From: Cedecea neteri NBRC 105707 = ATCC 33855
GTDB lineage: Bacteria; Pseudomonadota; Gammaproteobacteria; Enterobacterales; Enterobacteriaceae
Reading direction: 5' to 3'
Length of the DNA stretch: 38,326 bases
Assembly (NCBI RefSeq): GCF_001571265.1
Contig: NZ_BCTL01000044.1
Coordinates: 1 to 38,326, forward strand
In this document: piece by piece, positions 24,694-32,280 of the stretch
How the letters are laid out: every line of letters starts with the position of its first letter
Numbering within the stretch: position 1 is the stretch's first letter
Notes under the pieces: generated by a model
Seen by the model: only the letters and a program-made list of their open reading frames with translations
What the model was told of the DNA's origin: nothing
Database searches by the model: none
Made by a program: the position numbers and the translations under genes

Positions 24694-25299
24694 ATGCTTA
24701 CGTTTTTAGAAAAAGATGAACCTGAAGAAAGCGCTACCCCCGCCAATGCGTCAGGGCTAATGCAGCAAAAAATGCTGGATTCACGCTCGATCATTATCTC
24801 CGGCGAGATAACTCAGGCGATAACCAAAGAGGTGGTTTCCCAGCTGTTGCTGCTGCAAAGCATTAACGACAAGCCAATCAAACTGTACCTCAATAGCCAG
24901 GGCGGCCACGTTGAGGCGGCGGACACCATTCATGACGTGATCAAATTCATCAAGCCGGAAGTCCATATCATCGGCACCGGCTGGGTCGCCAGCGCCGGGA
25001 TCACCATCTTCCTCGCGGCGGACAAAAAGCACCGCTATTCGCTGCCAAACACCCGCTTTATGATTCACCAGCCGCTGGGCGGCGTGCGCGGCCAGGCCAC
25101 GGACATTGAGATTGAAGCCAGGGAGATTATTCGCATGCACGAGCGCGTGAACAAGATGATCGCCGAGGCTACCGGCCAGCCGCTGGAGAAGGTGAAGCAG
25201 GACACCGACCGCAATTACTGGATGTCGCCGAAAGAAGCTATCGATTACGGCATCGTCGGGAAAATCATTACCAGCTTCTCAGAACTGAATCTCGACTAG
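24694..25299 (+). CDS. ClpP-family protease paralogue with Ser-His-Asn site
   Basis: Homologue of the ClpP peptidase core (201 residues), distinct from the housekeeping ClpP. The nucleophile Ser100 (WVASAG) and His125 (FMIHQPLGG) align with E. coli ClpP, but the third triad residue is Asn174 (DTDRNYWMS) where E. coli has Asp in DTERDRFLS. Listeria ClpP1 has the same Asn and is active mainly in mixed rings with ClpP2. The oxyanion segment NSPGG is NSQGG here. The N-terminus (1-25) is acidic and unlike the E. coli axial-loop region. AGGAG precedes the ATG, and the gene follows mocR by 19 bp. No Clp ATPase gene is nearby, so the partner is unknown. Confidence 0.88.
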   Translation: MLTFLEKDEPEESATPANASGLMQQKMLDSRSIIISGEITQAITKEVVSQLLLLQSINDKPIKLYLNSQGGHVEAADTIHDVIKFIKPEVHIIGTGWVASAGITIFLAADKKHRYSLPNTRFMIHQPLGGVRGQATDIEIEAREIIRMHERVNKMIAEATGQPLEKVKQDTDRNYWMSPKEAIDYGIVGKIITSFSELNLD

Positions 25300-25307
25300 C
25301 AATCGGA

Positions 25308-25331
25308 TAAACCGCCTTCACCGGCGGTTTA
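25308..25331. terminator. Bidirectional terminator between clpP paralogue and exporter gene
   Basis: TAAACCGCC/GGCGGTTTA (9-bp stem, 6-nt loop) lies between two convergent genes and overlaps the last bases of the exporter frame. It is followed by CTTTTAG on the plus strand. Confidence 0.65.
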
Positions 25332-26247
25332 CTTTTAGCGAGCTTGAGCCGGAAAAACGCTTCGCGCCAAAAACACAAACCAGCACGCCCAGCATCACCG
25401 CAATCATCGAGGCATGGACCTCCTCGTGCAGCACAAGCCCGGCGAGAAGCAGGCCAAAAAACGGCTGCAGAAGCTGCAGTTGCCCCACGGCGGCAATCCC
25501 ACCCAGCGCCAGACCGCGATACCAGAAGATAAAACCTATCCACATGCTGAACAGTGAAACATAGCCCAGCGACAGCCAGGCCTGAGCGCTGATGGCGGCT
25601 CCCGTAGCCGGAACGGTAAAAGCAGCGGCCACGGCGCTAAGCGGCAGAGAAATCACTAACGCCCACGAAATTACCTGCCAGTCTCCCAGCCGCCGGGTCA
25701 GCACCGCCCCTTCGGCGTAGCCCAGCCCGCACAGCGCAATTGCCCCCAGCATTAACGCATCTCCCTGCCAGCCGCTGGCTGAACCGTGGCTTAGCGCAAA
25801 TCCCGCCACCAGCGCCGCCCCAGCAAGGGAGAATAGCCAAAAAACGGCTTTTGGCCTTTCTCCTCCACGCAGAACACCAAAACAGGCGGTCGCCAGCGGC
25901 AGCAGCCCGATATAAACCAGCGAATGCGCAGAAGTGGTGTGCTGCAAAGCCAAAGCCGTCAACAGCGGGAAGCCCAGCACTACGCCGAGCGCAACCAGGC
26001 CTAGCCCAAACCAGTCGCGGCGCTGCGGGAACGGCTGTCGAACAATCAGCAGCGTTCCGCCCGCCAACAGCGCTGCCAGGGTCGCTCGGATCGCCGTCAG
26101 GAAAAGAGGATCAAGCTCCAGCACCGCAACCCGGGTGGCAGGCAGTGAACCGCTGAAAATTAACATCCCGAAAAAACCGCTGATCCAGCCTCGGGTTTGC
26201 AGGTGAGTGGTCGGCTGGCTAAGCGGCAGCGCGCTTCTATTTTGCAT
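25318..26247 (-). CDS. EamA/DMT-family inner-membrane transporter
   Basis: Drug/metabolite transporter superfamily member, 309 residues with ten hydrophobic segments in two repeats of about 145 residues. The first repeat has FSGSLPATRVAVLELDPLFLTAIRA and the second ends QLQLLQPFFGLLLAGLVLHEEV, the usual EamA repeat boundaries. Such proteins export amino acids or other small metabolites; the substrate cannot be read from the sequence. GGAG lies 6 nt before the ATG. Divergent from the receptor gene. Confidence 0.88.
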   Translation of the reverse strand: MQNRSALPLSQPTTHLQTRGWISGFFGMLIFSGSLPATRVAVLELDPLFLTAIRATLAALLAGGTLLIVRQPFPQRRDWFGLGLVALGVVLGFPLLTALALQHTTSAHSLVYIGLLPLATACFGVLRGGERPKAVFWLFSLAGAALVAGFALSHGSASGWQGDALMLGAIALCGLGYAEGAVLTRRLGDWQVISWALVISLPLSAVAAAFTVPATGAAISAQAWLSLGYVSLFSMWIGFIFWYRGLALGGIAAVGQLQLLQPFFGLLLAGLVLHEEVHASMIAVMLGVLVCVFGAKRFSGSSSLKVNRR

Positions 26248-26306
26248 GGTGGCTCCAGATACTCAGATTAGCTTCCTATTCTGCGCAAACCCACCGCGGC
26301 AGACAG

Positions 26307-26319
26307 GTCCACAATGGAC
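26307..26319. repeat. Short perfect inverted repeat upstream of the receptor gene
   Basis: GTCCA-CAA-TGGAC lies between the divergent exporter and receptor genes, 111 bp before the receptor start. It may be a regulator site; no known consensus is matched. Confidence 0.3.
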
Positions 26320-26429
26320 AAGAATCACCAGGCCACCCACGCTTAATTAAAGAATTTTCTGCCTGATTTTCCGTCTCGCGTGACCTCTCTGAAGCAGTAC
26401 TTCTTGTGACTCACCTTCAGGGATACATC

Positions 26430-28982
26430 ATGACGATAAAAAATAACGGAAAGGCTACGGTCATTTCCGACGCGAGCCAACCTGCACAGCTCTCTCGCGC
26501 CCCGCTTGCGTCTGGCATTGCTTTATCCGGCCTGCTGGCGCTGGCAACCGGTTTACCCACGTTTTCCTGGGCGGCAGAAGCCTCCTCAGCCGCCAGCCAG
26601 GCGTTTTCCGTGCCTGCCGGGCCTTTGAGCGGCGCCCTGCAAACGCTGGCGAATGACGCCAACGTGATGCTGGTCTTCACCCCGGATCAAACGTCAAACA
26701 AAACGACCTCCGGCCTCAAGGGGACTTATTCCGTACAAAGCGCGTTTGATCGCCTGCTGGCGGGCAGCGGGCTGAAAGCCGTTCGCGACGGCAACAGCTA
26801 TCGGCTTGTTTCCCTGCCGGCAGCCTCCGGTGAAACCGCACCGATTGTTGTGCCGGAGCTTTCCGTGCTCAGCGGCCTGGATGACAGCGTTGTTGCCGGA
26901 CGCTCAACGCTTAAAAAAGAAAATATCGAACGCATTCAGGCAGATAACGTCGCCGCCCTGCTGGATAAACTGCCGGGTGTCTCTTCCGCTGGCTCACCGC
27001 GCCCGGGCGGGCAAAGCCTGAACATTTGGGGCATGGGCGGTATGGAAGACATCAAAGTGACCCTGGACGGCGCGCCCAAAGGGTTCGAGAAGTACCGCCA
27101 GGGCTCGGTGTTTATCGAGCCTGAGCTTATCAAACAGATCGACGTCGATAAGGGCCCGTTTAACCTGGCCAACGGCAACGGCGGCTTCGGCGGCAGTATT
27201 AAAATCGTCACTAAAGACGCGGCCGATCTCTTGCAGCCCGATGAAAACTTTGGCGGCATGCTGAAGTACGGCTTCCACACTAACGACAACCAAAATATTT
27301 ACAGCGGCGCGCTGTATGGCAGAACCCCAGAGGGCTTTGCCGACGGCATGCTCTACGCCAGCAAACGCGACGGCGGCAATATTACCCGTCCGGACGGCAC
27401 CCATTTCGACTATTCCGCCAACCGGCAGGGTACCTGGCTTGCTAAAACCAATCTCTACCTGACCGACGCCCAGACGCTGACGCTTTCGGCCATGCATTCG
27501 GAATCCACAGGCTGGCAGCCTTTTGCCGCCAAGCGGGACGACATCGCGGCCCCAAGCCAGGCGGATGTCGACAAATACGGGTTAGACGAAGCCTGGCGCA
27601 GGAGGCTGGTGTATCGCAACCAGACTGACGAAAACTACTCCGTGAAGTGGAATCTGGCGCCCGCAGACCAGCCGTGGCTGGATCTGACGCTGAGCTACGC
27701 TTACTCCAAAACCAAACAGCATGATACCCGGCCCGACTCCGCCGGCGCCTCCAGCTTCCTGGGTTCACTCGGCAATGAGAGCTGGGTCGACTACAAAGAC
27801 AACCTGGTGGAGGTCAGCAACAAGAGCCGCTTCAGCACCGGGCCGGTGGATCATCTGCTGGAAATCGGCGCAAGCTGGCATAAAAATCAACGTAATACGC
27901 TGATGTACTATCCGGGCTACAAGAAGAACGCCGCCTACAACTATGGCTACTTCCAGCCTTATTACATGCCCGCCGGGGAGCTACAAACGCGCGGCCTGTA
28001 TCTGCAGGACAGCATGACGCTCGGCAGCGTCACCGTGACGCCTGGCGTGCGCTACGACAGCGTGACCAACACCGGCGAGCCAAACATTGCCTCAATGTAC
28101 AACAGCAGCAACCCTAAAGTCGGCCACGACTACAGCAGCAAAAGCTATCACGGCTTTACGCCTGCGCTTGGGCTGGTCTGGAAGGCCACGCCGAATGTGT
28201 CGCTGTTTGCCGATGTTACCCGCACATGGCGAGCGCCAACCATTGATGAGCAGTACACCGTGCAGTACGCGCTGTCTAACGTGTCCGGCTCAAGCCGCGA
28301 CCTGAAGGTGGAAACCATCAACAGCGTTCGCGGCGGGGTGATCCTGAACTTCAATAATCTGCTCGCGGACGACGACAGCGTACAAATCCGCACCACGCTA
28401 TTCCGCAACCGTGGCAAAGACGAAATCTTCTACCGCCGGGGCGTGCTGTGCGAGGCGCAGTCGGTGAAAAGTGGCGCTAACTGCGGCGCTCCGCTGTCGA
28501 ACTACCGTAACCTGCCGGGCTACACCATCCAGGGACTGGAAATCGAGTCGTTTTACGACAGTCGCCGTATCTTCGGCAGCTTCTCGTTCTCCACCATTCG
28601 TGGGCAGCGTGATGCTTCCCCACGCGACCCGTGGGGCAACCAAACCTGGCTCGCAGAAATTCCGCCAGTGACCGCCCACACGACGCTGGGCGTTAAAGCT
28701 CCGGAGTGGAACATGACGTTTGGCTGGACGATGGATATGGTGCGGAGACAGGATCGCTCGCCGCAGGATGGCGACCCGTTAGCGGGCATCTGGGCGCTGC
28801 CAAAAACCAGCGGCTACGCGCTGCAGGGCCTGTTTGCTTCCTGGCAACCGGAGCAGGTGAAAGGCATGGAGGCCCGCATTGCCGTCGATAACCTGTTTAA
28901 CACCGACTACTACCCGTACCTAGGTGAATCCGTGTCCGGTATCGGCCGCAACGTTAAGCTGAGCATTTCGCAGAAATTCTAA
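26430..28982 (+). CDS. TonB-dependent outer-membrane receptor with signalling (STN) domain, FecA/HasR type
   Basis: Outer-membrane active transporter for an iron source (siderophore or heme). In order: a long signal sequence ending near FSWAAEA (about residue 49), an STN signalling domain (about 55-115; FSVPAGPLSGALQTLANDANV and GTYSVQSAFDRLLAGSGL), a plug (about 140-265) and a 22-strand-type barrel ending in QKF. The barrel has TRTWRAPTIDEQY, recalling the WRPP/FRAP motif of hemoglobin and hemophore receptors, and a Cys pair in a loop (RGVLCEAQ...NCGAP). The STN domain plus the following sigma, anti-sigma and TonB genes point to a HasR-like signalling receptor; no HasA hemophore or exporter gene follows. 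The ATG with AGGGA was chosen over a GTG 8 codons upstream. 850 residues. Confidence 0.88.
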   Translation: MTIKNNGKATVISDASQPAQLSRAPLASGIALSGLLALATGLPTFSWAAEASSAASQAFSVPAGPLSGALQTLANDANVMLVFTPDQTSNKTTSGLKGTYSVQSAFDRLLAGSGLKAVRDGNSYRLVSLPAASGETAPIVVPELSVLSGLDDSVVAGRSTLKKENIERIQADNVAALLDKLPGVSSAGSPRPGGQSLNIWGMGGMEDIKVTLDGAPKGFEKYRQGSVFIEPELIKQIDVDKGPFNLANGNGGFGGSIKIVTKDAADLLQPDENFGGMLKYGFHTNDNQNIYSGALYGRTPEGFADGMLYASKRDGGNITRPDGTHFDYSANRQGTWLAKTNLYLTDAQTLTLSAMHSESTGWQPFAAKRDDIAAPSQADVDKYGLDEAWRRRLVYRNQTDENYSVKWNLAPADQPWLDLTLSYAYSKTKQHDTRPDSAGASSFLGSLGNESWVDYKDNLVEVSNKSRFSTGPVDHLLEIGASWHKNQRNTLMYYPGYKKNAAYNYGYFQPYYMPAGELQTRGLYLQDSMTLGSVTVTPGVRYDSVTNTGEPNIASMYNSSNPKVGHDYSSKSYHGFTPALGLVWKATPNVSLFADVTRTWRAPTIDEQYTVQYALSNVSGSSRDLKVETINSVRGGVILNFNNLLADDDSVQIRTTLFRNRGKDEIFYRRGVLCEAQSVKSGANCGAPLSNYRNLPGYTIQGLEIESFYDSRRIFGSFSFSTIRGQRDASPRDPWGNQTWLAEIPPVTAHTTLGVKAPEWNMTFGWTMDMVRRQDRSPQDGDPLAGIWALPKTSGYALQGLFASWQPEQVKGMEARIAVDNLFNTDYYPYLGESVSGIGRNVKLSISQKF

Positions 28983-28991
28983 TACCTTACC

Positions 28992-29020
28992 CGCAGCGTC
29001 AGTTCTGGCGCTGCGTTCTC
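28992..29020 (+). terminator. Hairpin after the receptor gene
   Basis: CGCAGCGTCAG/CTGGCGCTGCG (11 bp with one G-U pair) is followed by TTCTCGTT. It lies 10 bp past the receptor stop, and separates the receptor message from the sigma-factor promoter. Confidence 0.6.
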
Positions 29021-29056
29021 GTTGTCCGCAAAAATACATTAATACTTCGCAATCTC

Positions 29057-29100
29057 TTGACATAAAAATATAGAAATGAAAATAATAATGATTATCATTT
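29057..29100 (+). promoter_or_regulatory. Promoter of the sigma-factor operon with Fur-box-like site
   Basis: A perfect -35 TTGACA (29057-29062) and AATAAT (29081-29086) at 18 bp form a good promoter. Overlapping its -10 is AATAATAATGATTATCATT (29081-29099), 13 of 19 matches to the Fur consensus with a symmetric AATGATTATCATT core. Iron repression of the sigma and anti-sigma genes is the known pattern for fecIR and hasI. Confidence 0.75.
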
Positions 29101-29144
29101 CAATATTTATCACGCCCTGATACCGATCAATGGTGAGTCACATC

Positions 29145-29639
29145 ATGTCCCGTTCCCAACAGGTTGCGCAGCAGCTTTACTGCGATCATCAGCGCTGGCT
29201 TTACCACTGGCTTCGCAATAAAGTCGGCTGCCCGGAACAGGCGCAGGATCTGACTCAGGACACCTTCATCAACATTTTGGTCAGCCCCGACCTGGCCTCC
29301 ATTCGCCAGCCGCGCCCATTTCTTGCCACCGTGGCCAGAAGGCTGATCGCCAACCATTATCGCCGTAAAAAAATCGAAGAAGCCTGGCTGGATGCGCTGG
29401 CCGCTCAGCCGGAGATGGAACATCCTTCCCCTGAAACCAGGCTGCTGATTCTGGAAGTGCTGGAACAGATTGATACGGCGCTGGACGGCCTGCCGCCGCA
29501 GGTGCGGGAAGCCTTTTTGCTGGCCCATTTGCAAGGCATGCGCTATTGCGATATCGCCGAGCGCCTGCGCGTCTCCAGCAGCTCCGTTAAGCAGTATCTC
29601 CAGCGCGCCAACCTGCACTGTTTCTTCGCCCTAAGCTAA
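29145..29639 (+). CDS. ECF sigma factor, FecI/HasI type
   Basis: Iron-starvation extracytoplasmic-function sigma factor of 164 residues. Sigma region 2 has QAQDLTQDTFINIL and FLATVARRLIANHYRRKK; region 4 has LDGLPPQVREAFLLAHLQGMRYCDIAERLRVSSSSVKQYL. It should direct polymerase to the receptor gene after the anti-sigma partner relays receptor occupancy. The ATG preceded by GGTGA at 8 nt was chosen over one 15 bp upstream without a site. The stop overlaps the fecR-like start (TAATG). Confidence 0.93.
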   Translation: MSRSQQVAQQLYCDHQRWLYHWLRNKVGCPEQAQDLTQDTFINILVSPDLASIRQPRPFLATVARRLIANHYRRKKIEEAWLDALAAQPEMEHPSPETRLLILEVLEQIDTALDGLPPQVREAFLLAHLQGMRYCDIAERLRVSSSSVKQYLQRANLHCFFALS

Positions 29640-30628
29640 TGACCTCACCTCCTTTCATCGACCAAAACGGGCAAGCGATCGACCGGGAAAGCGCCTACGC
29701 CGCCGCCTCATGGCTAACGCTGATGATGTCGGACGACGTTAGCGAGCAGGATAAAGTCGAGTGGCAAAAATGGCTGGCAACCAGCCCGGAAAATCAACGC
29801 GCCTGGCAGCACGTCGAGGCGGTATGCGCCAGCTTCCGGCAGGTTGACGGCAGACTGGCACGGCAAAGCCTCTCTTCGTTAAAAAACAGCGGCAGGCGTC
29901 GCGCGCTAAAAGGATTAGGCGCTTTGCTGCTGGTCGGAGGCTCGCTGGAATGGGGCCGGCAGCAGCATGGCTGGGAAACGTTCACGGCCGATTACCGCAC
30001 CGCAACGGGCGAACAGCGGCAGGTTGAACTCAGCGAAGGCAGCCAGTTGATGCTGGACACCCAAACCGCGCTAAACGTAAATTTTACCGGGCAGCAGCGT
30101 CAGATTGAGCTGCTCAGCGGCGACCTGCTGATTACCACCGGGCAACGTGAAAAGCTGTCGGCGTGGCCCCGGCCTTTTAGCGTGACTACGCCACAGGGCA
30201 AAGTGCTCGCACTGGGCACCCACTTCCGGGTTAAGCTGGAGCCCGGGCTCACCCGCGTGGCGGTTTACCACGGAGCCGTAAGACTTTATCCCCGCAGCTC
30301 GGGTCTTGCCGGGCTTCAGCTTACGGCGGGCCAGGGCGCATGGCTGAGCGGGGCTGAATCCGGTGGCCTGCACGGTGGCGAAAAAGAGCCTGGCTGGGTG
30401 CACGGTAAACTGCTGGCCGACAATATGCCGCTGGGCGATTTTCTGCGAGAAGTGAACCGCTACCGCCCCGGCGTTCTGCGCTGCGACGAAGATATTGCCG
30501 CCCTGCGGCTGTCCGGCGTTTTCCCTCTGGCGGATACCGATGGGATTCTGGCTGCATTACCCCGTGTTCTGCCCGTCAAAATAAATACGCTATCGCGTTA
30601 CTGGGTCAGCCTTTCACGTAGTGAATAA
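29639..30628 (+). CDS. FecR-family anti-sigma regulator
   Basis: Inner-membrane protein (329 residues) that links the receptor signalling domain in the periplasm to the cytoplasmic sigma factor. It has an N-terminal sigma-binding part (about 15-65, with AASWLTLMMSDDVSEQDKVEWQKWL), one membrane segment (about 89-104), and a periplasmic FecR domain with TATGEQRQVELSEGSQLMLDTQTAL, then a C-terminal STN-binding part with DFLREVNRYRPGVLRCD. GRRRA directly before the membrane segment resembles a twin-arginine signal, and E. coli FecR has been reported to use Tat. Translationally coupled to the sigma gene. Confidence 0.93.
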   Translation: MTSPPFIDQNGQAIDRESAYAAASWLTLMMSDDVSEQDKVEWQKWLATSPENQRAWQHVEAVCASFRQVDGRLARQSLSSLKNSGRRRALKGLGALLLVGGSLEWGRQQHGWETFTADYRTATGEQRQVELSEGSQLMLDTQTALNVNFTGQQRQIELLSGDLLITTGQREKLSAWPRPFSVTTPQGKVLALGTHFRVKLEPGLTRVAVYHGAVRLYPRSSGLAGLQLTAGQGAWLSGAESGGLHGGEKEPGWVHGKLLADNMPLGDFLREVNRYRPGVLRCDEDIAALRLSGVFPLADTDGILAALPRVLPVKINTLSRYWVSLSRSE

Positions 30629-30761
30629 TGCTTAGTGACGGAGAAATCCATCTCGATTATGTCGTTATCTATGGAAAACTGCCCGTTAAGAGGCTTCGCG
30701 TGTCTTCTTTCTTATCCCCACTGAAACAACAGCCATTAGCCCGGCTGCGGAGTATTTTGTC

Positions 30762-31559
30762 ATGCCTTCAACCCTGCCGATAAGACAGCCCTTTCCTGCC
30801 TGGTCCGATGGTCTGCCTCCCTCACGCCGCAGCATCGGGCTGGTGCTGGCGCTTTTGCTGCACACAGGCGTTTTCCTCTGGCTAACCAACCGACCCACGC
30901 AGGAGCAACCGGCCACCGCGCCACCGCCTATTGCGCTTATGATCCTCCCCACAGACGATCCGGCCTCTGTCGCCACGCCAGAAAAGCAGCCCGATAAGAT
31001 CAAGCAGATCCAGTCGGCGGCACCTCAGGAAAAGGCCGAGTCGAAAGAAGAGGTGAAAAGCGTGGAGGCACCGAACCCGGAGATCGTTGTGGCCAAAAAA
31101 GTGCGCCATAAAGTCATCACCAAACCTCAGCCGGTTAAGCCACACGATGCGGAAGTGCCCCCGGCCCCTGCGCCACCTGCACCTGAAACCCATGCCCCAG
31201 CCAGCCACCCGCAGCAAAGCGCCGGCAGAGCAGGAAGCAGTGCGGTGAGTGCCCCCAGCCCTGGCGAAGTGAACTGGGTCGGGCTGCTGCGCCAGCGGCT
31301 CGACCGCTTCAAGCGCTACCCGGCTCAGGCTTTGCGCCAGCAAGCCCGGGGCGTGGTTTACCTGAGCCTGACGCTGAACAGAGAGGGCCAGGTCCTGAGC
31401 GTGGCGCTGGAAAAAAGCAGCGGCACGCCAGCGTTGGATCGAGAAGCACTTGCCCTGCCGGCTCGCGCGGCACCGCTGCCTGCCCCCACGGACGATATTG
31501 CCCCGGGCCAGCCGCAAATAACCCTCACGCTGCCGATCCGTTTCGATCTCCGCCAGTAA
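30762..31559 (+). CDS. TonB-like energy-transducing protein (HasB-type paralogue)
   Basis: Couples the proton-motive force of ExbBD to an outer-membrane receptor. The 265 residues have a single N-terminal membrane segment (about 24-42) containing the conserved His34, a long Pro/Ala/Lys-rich periplasmic spacer (about 60-170) and a C-terminal TonB domain with RFKRYPAQALRQQARGVVYLSL and GTPALDREAL. The housekeeping TonB SxxxH pairing is only partly kept: His is present, Ser is not at -4. A weak GGAG lies 10 nt upstream. Its place at the end of the receptor locus suggests it serves that receptor, as HasB does in Serratia. Confidence 0.88.
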   Translation: MPSTLPIRQPFPAWSDGLPPSRRSIGLVLALLLHTGVFLWLTNRPTQEQPATAPPPIALMILPTDDPASVATPEKQPDKIKQIQSAAPQEKAESKEEVKSVEAPNPEIVVAKKVRHKVITKPQPVKPHDAEVPPAPAPPAPETHAPASHPQQSAGRAGSSAVSAPSPGEVNWVGLLRQRLDRFKRYPAQALRQQARGVVYLSLTLNREGQVLSVALEKSSGTPALDREALALPARAAPLPAPTDDIAPGQPQITLTLPIRFDLRQ

Positions 31560-31566
31560 ATCCCTT

Positions 31567-31597
31567 TGCTCAATGCTCGGTAATGCAGCATTGAGCA
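31567..31597. repeat. Hairpin after tonB-like gene, containing an inverted CGAGCATT box
   Basis: TGCTCAATGCT/AGCATTGAGCA forms an 11-bp stem with a 9-nt loop. AATGCTCG at 31572-31579 is the reverse complement of the CGAGCATT box found upstream of the next gene. No U-tract follows, so it may be operator and hairpin at once. Confidence 0.45.
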
Positions 31598-31654
31598 TAA
31601 ACTTCCCACACGATCGTTTTTAATCACAAAAAACGCCCTCTCATTACGCTAACA

Positions 31655-31705
31655 TTGCACAATCGAGCATTAGATCTTATTTTAATCGAGCAACAACGAG
31701 CAATG
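31655..31705 (+). promoter_or_regulatory. Promoter and repeated CGAGCA operator boxes of the HPRT-like cassette
   Basis: -35 TTGCAC (31655-31660) and TATTTT (31678-31683) are 17 bp apart. Three direct boxes overlap or follow it: AATCGAGCATT (31661-31671), AATCGAGCAAC (31684-31694) and AACGAGCAATG (31695-31705). Core CGAGCA copies start at 31664, 31687 and 31697, i.e. 23 and 10 bp apart. Direct repeats in helical register are typical of DeoR-family operators. Confidence 0.6.
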
Positions 31706-31727
31706 ACACTTTAGCGAGGATGCAGCA

Positions 31728-32246
31728 GTGAGAAACAATCATGTAGGACACATCGTGATGAATGAGTCGACGATTGCCGATGGCGTCACCAAAGTCGCCA
31801 GGCAGTTAAATAGTCGCTATCACGAAGCGGTGGTGATCACGGTCGTGCCCGGCGGGATCCTGTTTACCGCCGACCTGGTCAGGCAGTTAACTTTCGATAT
31901 TTCAATGGACTATATTTCCTGCCCGCACACGCCGGGCGACAGAAATAACGGCTCTACCATCGTTTACCACGACAATATTGGCATCAAGGGGAAAGACGTG
32001 ATTTTGGTGGATGATGCCATCGAGTCCGGCGGCACCATGAAGCGCCTTGTCGAGCATTTAACCGAGAACTACGCCCCGAAATCCCTCTCTATTGCCACTT
32101 TGTTTGTGAAACCGGGCCGGGTAGAGATCCCCGTGGAGCAATTTCATGCCTACATCATGGACAACGATGACCTGCTCATCGGCTACGGCATGCCGTGGGA
32201 AAATAAGTACCGCAATCTGCCCTTCGTCTCAAAACTAAAAATATAA
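31728..32246 (+). CDS. Divergent hypoxanthine phosphoribosyltransferase (HPRT)-like protein
   Basis: Type I phosphoribosyltransferase fold, 172 residues, aligning over most of its length with E. coli Hpt: FTADL, MDYI, GIKGKDVILVDDAIESGGTM (PRPP loop, 86-104), PKSLSIATLFVKP and LIGYGMP with KYRNLPFVSKL. Three key positions differ: the catalytic Asp of the PRPP loop is Glu99, the purine-stacking Phe is Leu, and the Asp after GYG(I) is Pro156. It may therefore use another base, or be a sensor. GTG start with GAGGA 7 nt upstream. The HAD gene follows at 34 bp, forming an operon. Product annotated elsewhere as orotate-type is possible but less similar. Confidence 0.75.
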   Translation: MRNNHVGHIVMNESTIADGVTKVARQLNSRYHEAVVITVVPGGILFTADLVRQLTFDISMDYISCPHTPGDRNNGSTIVYHDNIGIKGKDVILVDDAIESGGTMKRLVEHLTENYAPKSLSIATLFVKPGRVEIPVEQFHAYIMDNDDLLIGYGMPWENKYRNLPFVSKLKI

Positions 32247-32280
32247 ACACCTACAGAACGCTTACCGATGGGGTAACAAC

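Noticed and set aside
26248-26429. FecI-type promoter upstream of the receptor gene
   Set aside because: No GGAAAT/TC pair at suitable spacing was found. Expression by the linked sigma factor is still expected from gene order but cannot be shown from the sequence.
31567-31597. Terminator of the tonB-like gene
   Set aside because: The stem is strong but neither strand has a U-tract; the CGAGCATT box inside it suggests an operator role instead.
30882-31598. Open frame of 238 codons on the minus strand inside the tonB-like gene
   Set aside because: Shadow of the Pro/Ala-rich spacer; low-complexity product, and the sense strand encodes a clear TonB domain.
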